A DNA stretch of 64,000 nt from Streptomyces parvulus (GCF_014648855.1 NZ_BMRX01000014.1:1-64000), one strand, 5' to 3'; shown: positions 18,029 through 26,068, numbered from the stretch's first letter. The notes: generated from the letters alone by a model not told the origin. Numbers and translations are program-made.

Positions 18029-18068
18029 ACGCGCCGGGGCCCACGGAGTGTCGTGGTCCCCGGCGCGT
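18029..18068. terminator. Bidirectional terminator between the kinase gene and uvrA
   Basis: ACGCGCCGGGG and CCCCGGCGCGT form an 11-bp perfect stem extended inside by CCACG/CGTGG around a short loop. It sits between the convergent kinase and uvrA stops. Confidence 0.75.
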
Positions 18069-18099
18069 CCGCGTCCGGCCGGTGCCGCCGGGACTCGGC

Positions 18100-21000
18100 T
18101 CAGGCCTTGCTGCTCCGCGTCGTCTTCTTGGCGGCGGGCTTCGCGGCCTTCTTGGCCGTCTTCGCCGCCGTCCTGGTCGCGGCGCCCTTCGCGGCCGTCT
18201 TCTTCGCGGCGGCTTCCTTGGGCGCCGCCTTCTTCGCGGCCGTACCGGCGACGGACTTCGTCGCCGTCTTCTTGGCGGTGGTCTTGGACGCCACCGCCCT
18301 GGCCGTCCTGCGCGGGCTGCGCACCGAGGACGCGTCGCTGATCCGGTCGGCGCCGAGGACGTCCCGCAGGAACTTGCCGGTGTGGCTGGTCGGCACTCCG
18401 GCGACCTCCTCGGGCGTGCCCTCGGCGACCACCAGTCCGCCGCCGGCGCCGCCCTCGGGGCCCATGTCGACGACCCAGTCGGCCGTCTTGATCACGTCGA
18501 GGTTGTGCTCGATGACGATGACCGTGTTGCCCTTGTCGACCAGGCCGGACAGGACCGTCAGCAGCTTGCTGATGTCCTCGAAGTGCAGACCGGTGGTCGG
18601 CTCGTCCAGGACGTAGACCGTGCGGCCGGTGGAGCGGCGCTGCAGCTCGCTGGCGAGCTTGACGCGCTGAGCCTCACCGCCGGACAGGGTCGTCGCGGAC
18701 TGGCCGAGCCGGACGTAGCCGAGACCGACGTCCTTCAGCGTCTTCAGGTGCCGCGAGATCGCGGGGACCGCCTCGAAGAAGTCGGTCGCCTCCTCGATCG
18801 GCATGTTCAGGACGTCGGCGATGGACTTGCCCTTGTAGTGGACCTCCAGGGTCTCCCGGTTGTACCGGGCGCCGTGGCAGACCTCGCACGGGACGTAGAC
18901 GTCCGGGAGGAAGTTCATCTCGATCTTGATCGTGCCGTCGCCCGCGCAGTTCTCGCAGCGGCCGCCCTTGACGTTGAAGGAGAAGCGGCCGGGCATGTAG
19001 CCGCGGACCTTGGCCTCCGTCGTCTCGGCGAACAGCTTGCGGACGTGGTCGAAGACGCCGGTGTACGTCGCCGGGTTCGACCGCGGGGTGCGGCCGATGG
19101 GCGACTGGTCGACGTGGACGACCTTGTCGACGAGGTCGTCGCCGTCCACGCGCGTGTGGCGGCCGGGCACGCTCCGGGCGCCGTTCAGCTCGCGGGCCAG
19201 GTGCGTGTACAGGATGTCGTTGACCAGGGTGGACTTGCCGGAGCCGGAGACACCGGTGACGGCCGTGAACACGCCCAGCGGGAAGGACACGTCGATGTCC
19301 TGGAGGTTGTTCTCCCGGGCGCCGTGCACGGTGAGCCGGCGGGAGGGGTCCTGCGGGCGCCGGATGTCGGGCAGCGGGATGGCCTTCTTGCCGGACAGGT
19401 ACAGGCCGGTCTGCGACTCGGCGTTGCCGAGCAGCTCCTTGAGGTTGCCGCTGTGCACGACCTTGCCGCCGTGCTCGCCGGCGCCGGGGCCGATGTCGAC
19501 GATCCAGTCGGCGACCTTGATGGTGTCCTCGTCGTGCTCGACGACGATGAGGGTGTTGCCCATGTCGCGGAGGCGGACGAGGGTCTCGATCAGCCGGTGG
19601 TTGTCGCGCTGGTGCAGGCCGATGGACGGCTCGTCGAGGACGTAGAGCACGCCGACGAGTCCGGAGCCGATCTGGGTGGCGAGGCGGATGCGCTGGGCCT
19701 CGCCGCCGGAGAGGGTGCCGGCCGCGCGGTTCAGCGAGAGGTAGTCCAGGCCGACGTCGACCAGGAAGCGTAGCCGCTCGTTGACCTCCTTGAGGACGCG
19801 CTCGGCGATCTTCTTGTCGCGGGCGCTGAGCCGCAGCTCGCCCAGGAAGTCGGCGCAGTCGCTGATGGACATCGCCGAGACCTCGGCGATCGACTTGCCC
19901 ATGACGGTGACCGCGAGGACCAACGGCTTGAGGCGCGTGCCCTCACAGGTGGGGCAGGGCACCTCGCGCATGTAGCCCTCGAAGCGCTCGCGGCTGGCGT
20001 CGCTCTCGGCCTCGCTGTGCCGGCGCTTGACGAAGGGGATCGCGCCTTCGAAGGCCGTGGTGTACCGGCGCTCGCGGCCGTACCGGTTGCGGTAGCGGAC
20101 CTCGACCTGGGTCTTGTGGCCGTACAGCAGGGCCTTGCGGGCGCGCAGCGGCAGTCCCGCGAAGGGGATGTCCGTGCGGAAGCCGAGGGCGTCCGCGAGA
20201 GCGCCGATCAGGCGGCCGAAGTAGTCCTTGGTGTGCCCGTGCGACCAGGGGTGGATGGCGCCCTCGTCGAGGGACTTGTCCTCGTCGGGGACGATCAGCT
20301 CCGGGTCGACCTCCATGCGCGTGCCGATGCCGGAGCAGTCGGGGCAGGCGCCGAAGGGCGAGTTGAAGGAGAAGGAGCGGGGCTCCAGCTCCTCGAAGGA
20401 CAGGTCGTCGTACGGGCAGTAGAGGTGCTCCGAGTACATGCGCTCGCGCTCGGGGTCGTCCTCGGGGAGGTCGACGAAGTCGAGCACGACCATGCCGCCG
20501 GACAGGCCGAGCGCGGTCTCGACGGAGTCGGTGAGGCGGCGCTTGGCGGAGTCCTTGACCGTGAGGCGGTCGACGACCACCTCGATGGTGTGCTTCTCCT
20601 GCTTCTTCAGCGTCGGCGGGGTGGCGAGCTGGATGGTCTCCCCGTCCACCCGCGCGCGGGAGTAGCCCTTGGTCTGCAGCTCCGCGAAGAGGTCGACGAA
20701 CTCGCCCTTGCGCTCGCGCACCAGCGGCGACAGCACCTGGAAGCGGCTGCCCTCCGGCAGCTCCAGGACCTTGTCGACGATGGCCTGCGGCGACTGGCGC
20801 GAGATCGGCCGGCCGCACTCCGGGCAGTGCGGCTTGCCGATGCGGGCGAAGAGCAGGCGCAGGTAGTCGTAGACCTCGGTGATGGTGCCGACGGTGGAGC
20901 GCGGGTTGCGCGAGGTCGACTTCTGGTCGATGGAGACCGCCGGCGACAGGCCCTCGATGAAGTCGACGTCGGGCTTGTCCATCTGGCCGAGGAACTGCCG

Positions 21001-21186
21001 GGCGTAGGAGGAGAGCGACTCCACGTAGCGCCGCTGGCCCTCGGCGAAGATGGTGTCGAAGGCCAGGGAGGACTTGCCCGAACCGGAGAGGCCCGTGAAG
21101 ACGATGAGCGAGTCACGAGGCAGGTCGAGCGAGACGTTCTTCAGGTTGTGCTCGCGCGCGCCACGGACGATGAGACGGTCGGCCAC
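18100..21186 (-). CDS. uvrA: Excinuclease ABC subunit A with Lys/Ala-rich C-terminal tail
   Basis: Damage-recognition ATPase of nucleotide excision repair; loads UvrB onto lesions. The two ABC modules carry Walker A motifs GLSGSGKSSL (about residues 33-42) and GVSGSGKSTL, the signatures LSGGEAQRIRLA and LSGGEAQRVKLA, and zinc-finger cysteine pairs (CPEC, CPTC, CENC, CEVC). The last 77 residues are a histone-H1-like tail with 17 lysines, not present in E. coli UvrA. GTG 21186 (VADRLIVRGAREHN) is preferred; the in-frame GTG at 21198 overlaps the only ribosome-binding-site-like sequence AAAGG. Transcription probably starts from the damage-type promoter at 21243-21265. Confidence 0.97.
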   Translation of the reverse strand: MADRLIVRGAREHNLKNVSLDLPRDSLIVFTGLSGSGKSSLAFDTIFAEGQRRYVESLSSYARQFLGQMDKPDVDFIEGLSPAVSIDQKSTSRNPRSTVGTITEVYDYLRLLFARIGKPHCPECGRPISRQSPQAIVDKVLELPEGSRFQVLSPLVRERKGEFVDLFAELQTKGYSRARVDGETIQLATPPTLKKQEKHTIEVVVDRLTVKDSAKRRLTDSVETALGLSGGMVVLDFVDLPEDDPERERMYSEHLYCPYDDLSFEELEPRSFSFNSPFGACPDCSGIGTRMEVDPELIVPDEDKSLDEGAIHPWSHGHTKDYFGRLIGALADALGFRTDIPFAGLPLRARKALLYGHKTQVEVRYRNRYGRERRYTTAFEGAIPFVKRRHSEAESDASRERFEGYMREVPCPTCEGTRLKPLVLAVTVMGKSIAEVSAMSISDCADFLGELRLSARDKKIAERVLKEVNERLRFLVDVGLDYLSLNRAAGTLSGGEAQRIRLATQIGSGLVGVLYVLDEPSIGLHQRDNHRLIETLVRLRDMGNTLIVVEHDEDTIKVADWIVDIGPGAGEHGGKVVHSGNLKELLGNAESQTGLYLSGKKAIPLPDIRRPQDPSRRLTVHGARENNLQDIDVSFPLGVFTAVTGVSGSGKSTLVNDILYTHLARELNGARSVPGRHTRVDGDDLVDKVVHVDQSPIGRTPRSNPATYTGVFDHVRKLFAETTEAKVRGYMPGRFSFNVKGGRCENCAGDGTIKIEMNFLPDVYVPCEVCHGARYNRETLEVHYKGKSIADVLNMPIEEATDFFEAVPAISRHLKTLKDVGLGYVRLGQSATTLSGGEAQRVKLASELQRRSTGRTVYVLDEPTTGLHFEDISKLLTVLSGLVDKGNTVIVIEHNLDVIKTADWVVDMGPEGGAGGGLVVAEGTPEEVAGVPTSHTGKFLRDVLGADRISDASSVRSPRRTARAVASKTTAKKTATKSVAGTAAKKAAPKEAAAKKTAAKGAATRTAAKTAKKAAKPAAKKTTRSSKA

Positions 21187-21242
21187 GCCGGTCCGCACCT
21201 TTCTTGAGAGAAGTGACAGGGGCGGGGCCCCCGTCTTTTCTC

Positions 21243-21265
21243 AGACTAGGGGGAGCCACTGACAA
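21243..21265 (-). promoter_or_regulatory. PafBC/RecA-NDp type DNA-damage promoter of uvrA
   Basis: The minus strand reads TTGTCAGTG (21265-21257), 8 bp, TAGTCT (21248-21243), an exact match to the mycobacterial LexA/RecA-independent damage promoter TTGTCRGTG-N8-TAnnnT. The predicted start near 21236 gives a 50-nt leader containing the uvrA ribosome-binding site. Confidence 0.8.
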
Positions 21266-21290
21266 CGCCGGTCGGATTCACCGGTTGTCA
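21260..21290. promoter_or_regulatory. Imperfect palindrome overlapping the uvrA promoter
   Basis: TGACAA-CG-CCGGT and ACCGG-TTGTCA are complementary over 11 bp apart from two extra bases in the left arm, with a 7-nt spacer. The left arm overlaps the TTGTCA element of the uvrA promoter, so a factor bound here could affect uvrA and the divergent MDMPI gene. Confidence 0.4.
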
Positions 21291-21373
21291 ACAAACCCCG
21301 ACTTCCCAGCATGCCCGACGCCGCCTCCGACCTTATAGCACGTGCATTCGAATTGCGGGCGTCGTCCGCATCC

Positions 21374-21403
21374 TTCACCCGAAGGTGTGGCCCGGTCTAG
21401 GGT
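21374..21403 (+). promoter_or_regulatory. Promoter for a leaderless MDMPI-family mRNA
   Basis: TTCACC (21374-21379), 18 bp, TAGGGT (21398-21403). The -10 box ends 7 nt before the ATG at 21411 and no ribosome-binding site exists, so the transcript should begin at or next to the start codon. Confidence 0.5.
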
Positions 21404-21410
21404 CAGCAGC

Positions 21411-22097
21411 ATGATTGATCACGCTCATGACCTGGCGTCTGTACGTGACGCGACCGACCGGCTGCTCACCGCGGTCGGGAAACTGGACAACGCGTCCGTG
21501 ACGGAGTCGTCACGGCTTCCCGGCTGGACCCGCGGCCACGTCCTCGCCCACCTCGCCCGAAACGCCGACGCGCTCGTGAACGTCCTCGCGGGGCGCCCCA
21601 TGTACGTCTCCGGCGAGGCCCGGGACGCCGACATCGAGCGGGATGCCCCGCGCCCCCTCGACGACCAGCTCGCGGACGTGCGCGAGAGCGCGGCCCGGTT
21701 CCAGGCGACCGGCGCGGCGCCCGCCGACTGGTCGCGCACCGTGGAACTGCGCAACGGCGTCACCGACTCCGCGTCCCGGGTGCCCTTCCGGCGCTGGATC
21801 GAGGTGGAGCTGCACCACGTGGACCTGGGCATCGGCTACGAGCTGGAGGACCTCCCGGCGGAGTTCACCGCGCGCGAGACCGGCTTCCTCGCCGACCGGT
21901 TCACCGGTCACCCGGACGTGCCGCCCACCCGGCTCACGGACGGCACGCACGCGTGGCGGACGGGCCGGGAGGCGGACGCGCCGGAGGTGACCGTGACCGG
22001 CACCCCGGCCGATCTGCTGGGCTGGCTGGCCGGGCGCCGCGAGGGTGCCGCGCTCGCGGTGACCGGGGGCGCGCTGCCGGTGCTTCCCCCGCTGTGA
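21411..22097 (+). CDS. Maleylpyruvate isomerase family mycothiol-dependent enzyme (MDMPI/DinB-like)
   Basis: Member of the MDMPI family, four-helix-bundle proteins that use mycothiol as thiol cofactor in isomerase, transferase or detoxification reactions. The 228-residue product has the N-terminal helix bundle with LPGWTRGHVLAHLARNADAL (about residues 35-54), where the His residues are the family's metal ligands, and another His in EVELHHVDLG near residue 136. A C-terminal MDMPI domain ends in GTPADLLGWLAGR. It is divergent from uvrA and probably leaderless. The exact substrate cannot be told. A metallo-hydrolase follows 51 bp later. Confidence 0.85.
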   Translation: MIDHAHDLASVRDATDRLLTAVGKLDNASVTESSRLPGWTRGHVLAHLARNADALVNVLAGRPMYVSGEARDADIERDAPRPLDDQLADVRESAARFQATGAAPADWSRTVELRNGVTDSASRVPFRRWIEVELHHVDLGIGYELEDLPAEFTARETGFLADRFTGHPDVPPTRLTDGTHAWRTGREADAPEVTVTGTPADLLGWLAGRREGAALAVTGGALPVLPPL

Positions 22098-22135
22098 CCC
22101 CGTACCGGGCCGCCCCGGAGCGTGCCCGGCGCGGC

Positions 22136-22141
22136 TAGGCT
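22136..22141 (+). promoter_or_regulatory. -10 box for leaderless metallo-hydrolase mRNA
   Basis: TAGGCT ends 7 nt before the ATG at 22149, and there is no Shine-Dalgarno sequence between. No convincing -35 element is visible. Confidence 0.4.
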
Positions 22142-22148
22142 GGCCGTC

Positions 22149-22805
22149 ATGACGTACTGCGGAGAGGTGACGGTCGGCGGACCCGCCGACGTGCACGAGC
22201 TCAAGGACCTGATGATCACCAAGGTCGCGGTCGGCCCGATGAACAACAACGCGTATCTGCTGCGCTGCCGGGCCACCGACGAGCAACTGCTGATCGACGC
22301 CGCCAACGACGCGCACACGCTGCTGGGGACGATCGGTGACGACGGCATCGCGTCCGTCGTCACCACCCACCGCCACGGCGACCACTGGCAGGCGCTCGCC
22401 GAGGTCGTCGCCGCCACCGGCGCCCGCACCTACGCGGGGCGGTACGACGCCGAGGGCATCCCGGTGCCGACCGACGTCGCGGTCGACGACGGCGACACGA
22501 TCAGGGTGGGGCAGGTGGAACTGACCGCGCGCCACCTGGTCGGCCACACACCGGGTTCCATCGTCCTCGTGTACGACGACCCGCACGGGCATCCGCATGT
22601 GTTCACGGGGGACTGCCTCTTCCCGGGCGGTGTGGGCAACACCCACAAGGATCCGGAGGCGTTCGCGAGCCTGCTCCACGACGTGGAGACCAAGGTCTTC
22701 GACGCGCTGGCGGACGAGACGTGGGTGTATCCCGGGCACGGCAACGACACCACGCTCGGCGCGGAGCGGCCGCACCTTCCGGAGTGGCGCGCACGGGGCT
22801 GGTGA
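22149..22805 (+). CDS. Metallo-beta-lactamase-fold hydrolase (glyoxalase II-like)
   Basis: Soluble binuclear-metal hydrolase. The 218-residue protein has the core motif HRHGDH (HxHxDH), then HTPGSIVLVY (third histidine), TGDCLFPGG (bridging aspartate) and the final histidine in YPGHGNDT. The metal-ligand pattern is therefore complete, and the order resembles hydroxyacylglutathione hydrolase-like enzymes. In an organism using mycothiol instead of glutathione the thioester substrate may be mycothiol-based, which fits the adjacent mycothiol-dependent enzyme; that link is inference. It converges with aroQ across a hairpin. Confidence 0.88.
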   Translation: MTYCGEVTVGGPADVHELKDLMITKVAVGPMNNNAYLLRCRATDEQLLIDAANDAHTLLGTIGDDGIASVVTTHRHGDHWQALAEVVAATGARTYAGRYDAEGIPVPTDVAVDDGDTIRVGQVELTARHLVGHTPGSIVLVYDDPHGHPHVFTGDCLFPGGVGNTHKDPEAFASLLHDVETKVFDALADETWVYPGHGNDTTLGAERPHLPEWRARGW

Positions 22806-22830
22806 GGGCCGGGACGCGGTGCGCGCGTCC

Positions 22831-22864
22831 GGTGGGCGCCGGGCCGCGTGCGCCCGGCCCCACC
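22831..22864. terminator. Hairpin between convergent metallo-hydrolase gene and aroQ
   Basis: GGTGGG and CCCACC close a longer imperfect stem (GCCGGGC against GCCCGG) in the 75-bp gap between the two stops. It probably works on both strands. Confidence 0.5.
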
Positions 22865-22880
22865 CGCGGCCGCCTCCGGC

Positions 22881-23354
22881 TCAGGCCTGTGTGCGGCCGG
22901 TGCCGGCCAGCGCGGCGATCCGCTCCACGGCGAACGCGTACCCCTGCACACCGCACCCCGCGATGACCCCGTCGGCGCGCTGCGAGACGTAGGAGTGGTG
23001 CCGGAACGGCTCCCGCTGGTGGATGTTGGAGATGTGGACCTCCACCACGGGCAGCCCGTCGCAGGTGTTGAGCGCGTCCAGGACCGCCACGGACGTATGC
23101 GAGTAGGCGGCGGGGTTGATCACGACCCCGCAGTGGTTCAGCCGGGCCTCGTGGATCCAGTCGACCAGCTCGCCCTCGTGGTTGGACTGCCGGAAGTCCA
23201 CCGTCCCGCCGAGCGCCGCCGCCGTCTTCGCGCACAGGGCCTCGACGTCGGCGAGGGTGTCGGAGCCGTAGATCTCCGGCTGCCGCTGGCCCAGCAGGTT
23301 CAGGTTGGGGCCGTTGAGGATCATGATCGGGGCGTTGGCCAGGGTGCGGGGCAC
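22881..23354 (-). CDS. aroQ: 3-dehydroquinate dehydratase, type II
   Basis: Dehydrates 3-dehydroquinate in the shikimate pathway; the type II enzyme is a dodecamer. The 157-residue length is normal. Visible are the N-terminal GPNLNLLGQRQPEIYG with the catalytic arginine and tyrosine region, NHEGELVDWIHEA, INPAAYSHTSVA, and EVHISNIHQREPFRHHS with the active-site histidine. It is the only shikimate gene in the window, so it may serve a housekeeping or catabolic role. The MITE-like element lies about 100 bp upstream, between it and the antiporter gene. Confidence 0.95.
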   Translation of the reverse strand: MPRTLANAPIMILNGPNLNLLGQRQPEIYGSDTLADVEALCAKTAAALGGTVDFRQSNHEGELVDWIHEARLNHCGVVINPAAYSHTSVAVLDALNTCDGLPVVEVHISNIHQREPFRHHSYVSQRADGVIAGCGVQGYAFAVERIAALAGTGRTQA

Positions 23355-23460
23355 GGTTCCTCCGGTCCGTGAGGGGTGCGGCGGCCCTTGCGCGACCGCC
23401 GCTCGGCCCCCGGTCTATCACGGTGCCTCGGGGCTCCGGCCGGCCGTACCCGGCGCCTAG

Positions 23461-23642
23461 GGTCTGTCGCTTGGATCATGCCGGCGTCGCGGGGCGTGGC
23501 ACGCGCATCTGCGGCGTTGTCGTCGGTTGCCAACGCTCCGCGTTGTCGCCCTCCTCCGCCTTGCAGCCGCACGCACCACGCCCCGCTCGGGTGGGCCGGC
23601 AAGGACCCTCCCTCTCAGCCGGCCTGATCCAAACGACAGACC
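23461..23642. mobile_element. 182-bp MITE-like snap-back element flanked by CTAG
   Basis: The terminal inverted repeats start GGTCTGTCG[C/T]TTGGATCA, and the arms match over 30 nt with two mismatches (23456-23485 against 23618-23647). The element is bounded by CTAG on both sides (23457-23460, 23643-23646), a probable target duplication. The interior also folds on itself (GCGGGGCGTGG in both arms). There is no open frame of its own. The ends and the YTAR-like target are reminiscent of IS5-family elements, but that assignment is uncertain. The right CTAG contains the stop codon of the antiporter gene. Confidence 0.8.
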
Positions 23643-24743
23643 CTAGGGATTGATGGCAAGCTCCAGGTACGCCGCGAACAGCACCAGGTGGACCCCTCCT
23701 TGCAGGGGCGTGGCCCGTCCCGGCACGACCGTCAGCGAGGCGACGACCACGGTGAGGGCGAGCAGCACCATGTGGATGGAGCTCAGGCCGAGGACCAGGG
23801 GGCCGCTGAGCCACACGGAGGCCAGGGCGACCGCGGGGATGGTCAGCCCGATGCTCGCCATCGCCGAGCCGAGGGCCAGGTTCAGGCTGGTCTGCACCCG
23901 GTCGCGGCGAGCGGAACGCACCGCGGCGATGGTCTCGGGGAGCAGCACCAGCAGGGCGATGATGACGCCGACCACGGCGTGGTGCAGCCCCGCGGCCTCC
24001 ACTCCGTCCTCGATGGTCGGCGAGACCCCCTTGGCCAGGCCGACGACGCCGATCAGCGCCAGGGCCAGCATCACCAGGCTGATGAGGGCGGTGCGGGCGG
24101 ACGGGGCGTCGGCGTGCTCCTCGACCGTGATCACCTCGCCGTGCCGGGTGATCGGCAGGAAGTAGTCGCGGTGCCGCACGGTCAGGGTCGCGATGAACAG
24201 GCCGTAGAGGATCAGCGAGGAGAGCGCGGCGAAGGTGAGCTGCACGGTGGAGAACTCCGGGCCGGGCGCGCTGGTGGTGAACGTCGGCAGCACCAGGCTG
24301 AGCGTGGCCAGGGTCGCCACCGTCGCGAGGGCGGCGCCGGTGCCCTCCGGGTTGAACACGGCGATGCCGTGCCGCAGCGAGCCGACCAGGAGGCTGAGGC
24401 CCACCACGCCGTTGCAGGTGATCATCACGGCCGCGAAGACCGTGTCCCTGGCCAGGGTGGCGCTCTTGTCACCTCCGTCGGCCATCAGCGTCACGATGAG
24501 CGCGACCTCGATGACCGTGACCGCGACGGCGAGGACCAGGGAGCCGAAGGGCTCGCCGACCCGGTGGGCGACGACCTCCGCGTGGTGCACGGCCGCCAGG
24601 ACGGCCGCCGCGAGGACGACCGTCATCACCGCCACGAGGACACCGGGCAGATCGCGTCCCCAGGTGAGCACCAGCAGCACCACCGCGGCCATGGGGCTGA
24701 GGGCCGTCCACTGCGTGATGAGCTCCCTGGGACGAGTGATCAT
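23643..24743 (-). CDS. Calcium/proton antiporter (ChaA/Cax family)
   Basis: Integral membrane cation antiporter of the CaCA superfamily, exchanging Ca2+ (possibly also Na+ or K+) for H+. The 366 residues contain about 11 hydrophobic segments and both alpha-repeat motifs: GEPFGSLVLAVAVTVIEVAL in the first half and LLPETIAAVRSARRDRVQ, then GSAMASIGLTIP, in the second, with acidic residues in each. The normal full-length pattern shows no truncation, although its TAG stop lies inside the CTAG that borders the MITE-like element. It is followed in the same direction by terC at 149 bp distance but separated by a strong hairpin past terC. Confidence 0.9.
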   Translation of the reverse strand: MITRPRELITQWTALSPMAAVVLLVLTWGRDLPGVLVAVMTVVLAAAVLAAVHHAEVVAHRVGEPFGSLVLAVAVTVIEVALIVTLMADGGDKSATLARDTVFAAVMITCNGVVGLSLLVGSLRHGIAVFNPEGTGAALATVATLATLSLVLPTFTTSAPGPEFSTVQLTFAALSSLILYGLFIATLTVRHRDYFLPITRHGEVITVEEHADAPSARTALISLVMLALALIGVVGLAKGVSPTIEDGVEAAGLHHAVVGVIIALLVLLPETIAAVRSARRDRVQTSLNLALGSAMASIGLTIPAVALASVWLSGPLVLGLSSIHMVLLALTVVVASLTVVPGRATPLQGGVHLVLFAAYLELAINP

Positions 24744-24803
24744 GGGCCGATCGTCGCAGAGCGCGAGAGCGCCCGCACTCCCTGTGGCGCGGACCGGCGA
24801 ACG

Positions 24804-24840
24804 GGAAGCGGCGGGCGGCTGGTCGCCGCCCGCCGCTTCC
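24804..24840 (-). terminator. Strong terminator after terC
   Basis: Perfect 16-bp stem (GGAAGCGGCGGGCGGC and its complement) with a 5-nt loop, 53 nt past the terC stop. It isolates terC transcription from the antiporter gene. Confidence 0.8.
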
Positions 24841-24892
24841 GGTGGTGGTGCCCCGACCGGCTACGGCCGACTGGGGATCGGACCGTGTCCGG

Positions 24893-25891
24893 TCAGGCCT
24901 CGACGCTGTCCTTCTCGGCGTCGTCCTTGCCGGCGGCCGCCTCGGCCGCGGCCTGCTTCTTGGAGGCCCGCAGGCTGGTGATCGTGGTGACGATCAGGAC
25001 GGAGCAGATCACGCCGAGCGAGACCGGAATGCTGATCTCGGGCACGTGCACCCCGGACTCGTGCAGGGCGTGCAGCACCAACTTCACGCCGATGAAGCCC
25101 AGGATGATCGACAGGCCGTACGAGAGGTGGACCAGCTTCTTCAGCAGACCGCCGATGAGGAAGTACAGCTGCCGCAGACCCATCAGGGCGAACGCGTTGG
25201 CCGTGAACACGATGTACGGGTCCTGGGTCAGGCCGAAGATCGCCGGGATGGAGTCGAGCGCGAAGAGCACGTCGGTGGTGCCGATCGCGAGCATCACGAC
25301 CAGCATCGGGGTCATGATCCGCTTGCCGTTCTCCTCGATCCACAGCTTGGTGCCGTGGTATCGGTCGGCGACGCCGAAGCGGCGCTCGGCGGCCTTCAGG
25401 AGCTTGTTCTCCTCGAACTCCTCGTCCTCCTCGTCGGCCCGGGCCTCCTGGATGAGCTTCCAGGCGGTCCAGATGAGGAAGGCGCCGAAGATGTAGAAGA
25501 CCCACGCGAAGCTGGCGAGGATCGCGGCGCCGGCGGCGATGAAGATCGCCCTGAGGACCAGGGCGATGAGCACACCGATGAGGAGCACGCGCTGCTGGTA
25601 CTGCGAGGGCACCGCGAACTTCGCCATGATCAGGACGAAGACGAAGAGGTTGTCCACGCTGAGGGACTTCTCGGTGATGAAGCCCGCGAAGAACTCGCCG
25701 GCGGGCTGGCCGCCGCCGAAGACGAGCAGGCCGACTCCGAAGAGGCCGGCGAGGGCGATCCAGACGACCGTCCAGATCCCTGCTTCCTTGATCGATACGT
25801 CGTGCGGCTTGCGGCCGATGAAGAAATCGACCGCGATGAGGGCGGCGAGGCCCACGATGGTCAGGACCCACAGGGTCACAGAAACTTCCAC
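24893..25891 (-). CDS. terC: TerC-family membrane protein (probable manganese/metal exporter)
   Basis: Integral membrane protein of the TerC/Alx family, linked to tellurite resistance and more recently to Mn2+ export. The 332 residues have about nine hydrophobic segments. Signature elements are VDFFIGRK near residue 21, EKSLSVDNLFVFVLIM (acidic and Asp-Asn pair) and TTDVLFALDSIPAIFG in the second repeat; the cytoplasmic loop carries EEDEEFEENK. GTG 25891 has GGAGG 4 nt upstream (CGGAGGCGTAGTG). That ribosome-binding site is one arm of a 10-bp inverted repeat whose other arm is the 3' end of a manganese riboswitch, so manganese control is likely. A TerD/FtsK-like fusion gene follows upstream. 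Confidence 0.93.
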   Translation of the reverse strand: MEVSVTLWVLTIVGLAALIAVDFFIGRKPHDVSIKEAGIWTVVWIALAGLFGVGLLVFGGGQPAGEFFAGFITEKSLSVDNLFVFVLIMAKFAVPSQYQQRVLLIGVLIALVLRAIFIAAGAAILASFAWVFYIFGAFLIWTAWKLIQEARADEEDEEFEENKLLKAAERRFGVADRYHGTKLWIEENGKRIMTPMLVVMLAIGTTDVLFALDSIPAIFGLTQDPYIVFTANAFALMGLRQLYFLIGGLLKKLVHLSYGLSIILGFIGVKLVLHALHESGVHVPEISIPVSLGVICSVLIVTTITSLRASKKQAAAEAAAGKDDAEKDSVEA

Positions 25892-25895
25892 TACG

Positions 25896-25945
25896 CCTCC
25901 GGCAGTGCGTCACACGGCAAATGTCAGCGTCGTCGCTGCCGGAGG
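25896..25945 (-). promoter_or_regulatory. SD-sequestering inverted repeat in the terC leader
   Basis: The mRNA segment CCUCCGGCAG (25945-25936) is perfectly complementary to CUGCCGGAGG (25905-25896), which includes the terC Shine-Dalgarno. The first segment also supplies the 3' strand of riboswitch stem P1, so the two structures exclude each other. Confidence 0.8.
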
Positions 25946-26068
25946 TCTCTTCCACCCCGGGTGTCCGGAACGCGCGATGCGTCCGCGGAACCCACGGGCC
26001 GACGCCCCGGGATCTGGCCTGATCCGTATTGACGGGTACGCCGCACAGACAGGGAGTACTCCCCTCCG
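25940..26068 (-). promoter_or_regulatory. yybP-ykoY manganese riboswitch
   Basis: On the minus strand the element begins CGGAGGGGAGTACTCCC, with the class-defining GGGGAGUA loop, then CCCGUCAAUACGG matching the conserved GUCAAU loop, and ends GAAGAGACCUCCG with conserved AGACC. The stem P1 is CGGAGG (26068-26063) with CCTCCG (25945-25940). At 129 nt it is longer than compact examples because of an extended GC-rich internal arm. It precedes terC, a usual partner of this class. Confidence 0.87.

Noticed and set aside
21348..21360. ATTCGAAT-type palindrome between uvrA and the MDMPI gene as a LexA (SOS) box
   Set aside because: The streptomycete SOS box needs GAAC-N4-GTTC; this site has a central TTCGAA with no spacer. 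The exact damage motif on uvrA is of a different type.
23461..23642. Small proteins encoded inside the MITE-like element
   Set aside because: Short frames exist on both strands, but none has a start signal or plausible composition; the palindromic structure explains them.
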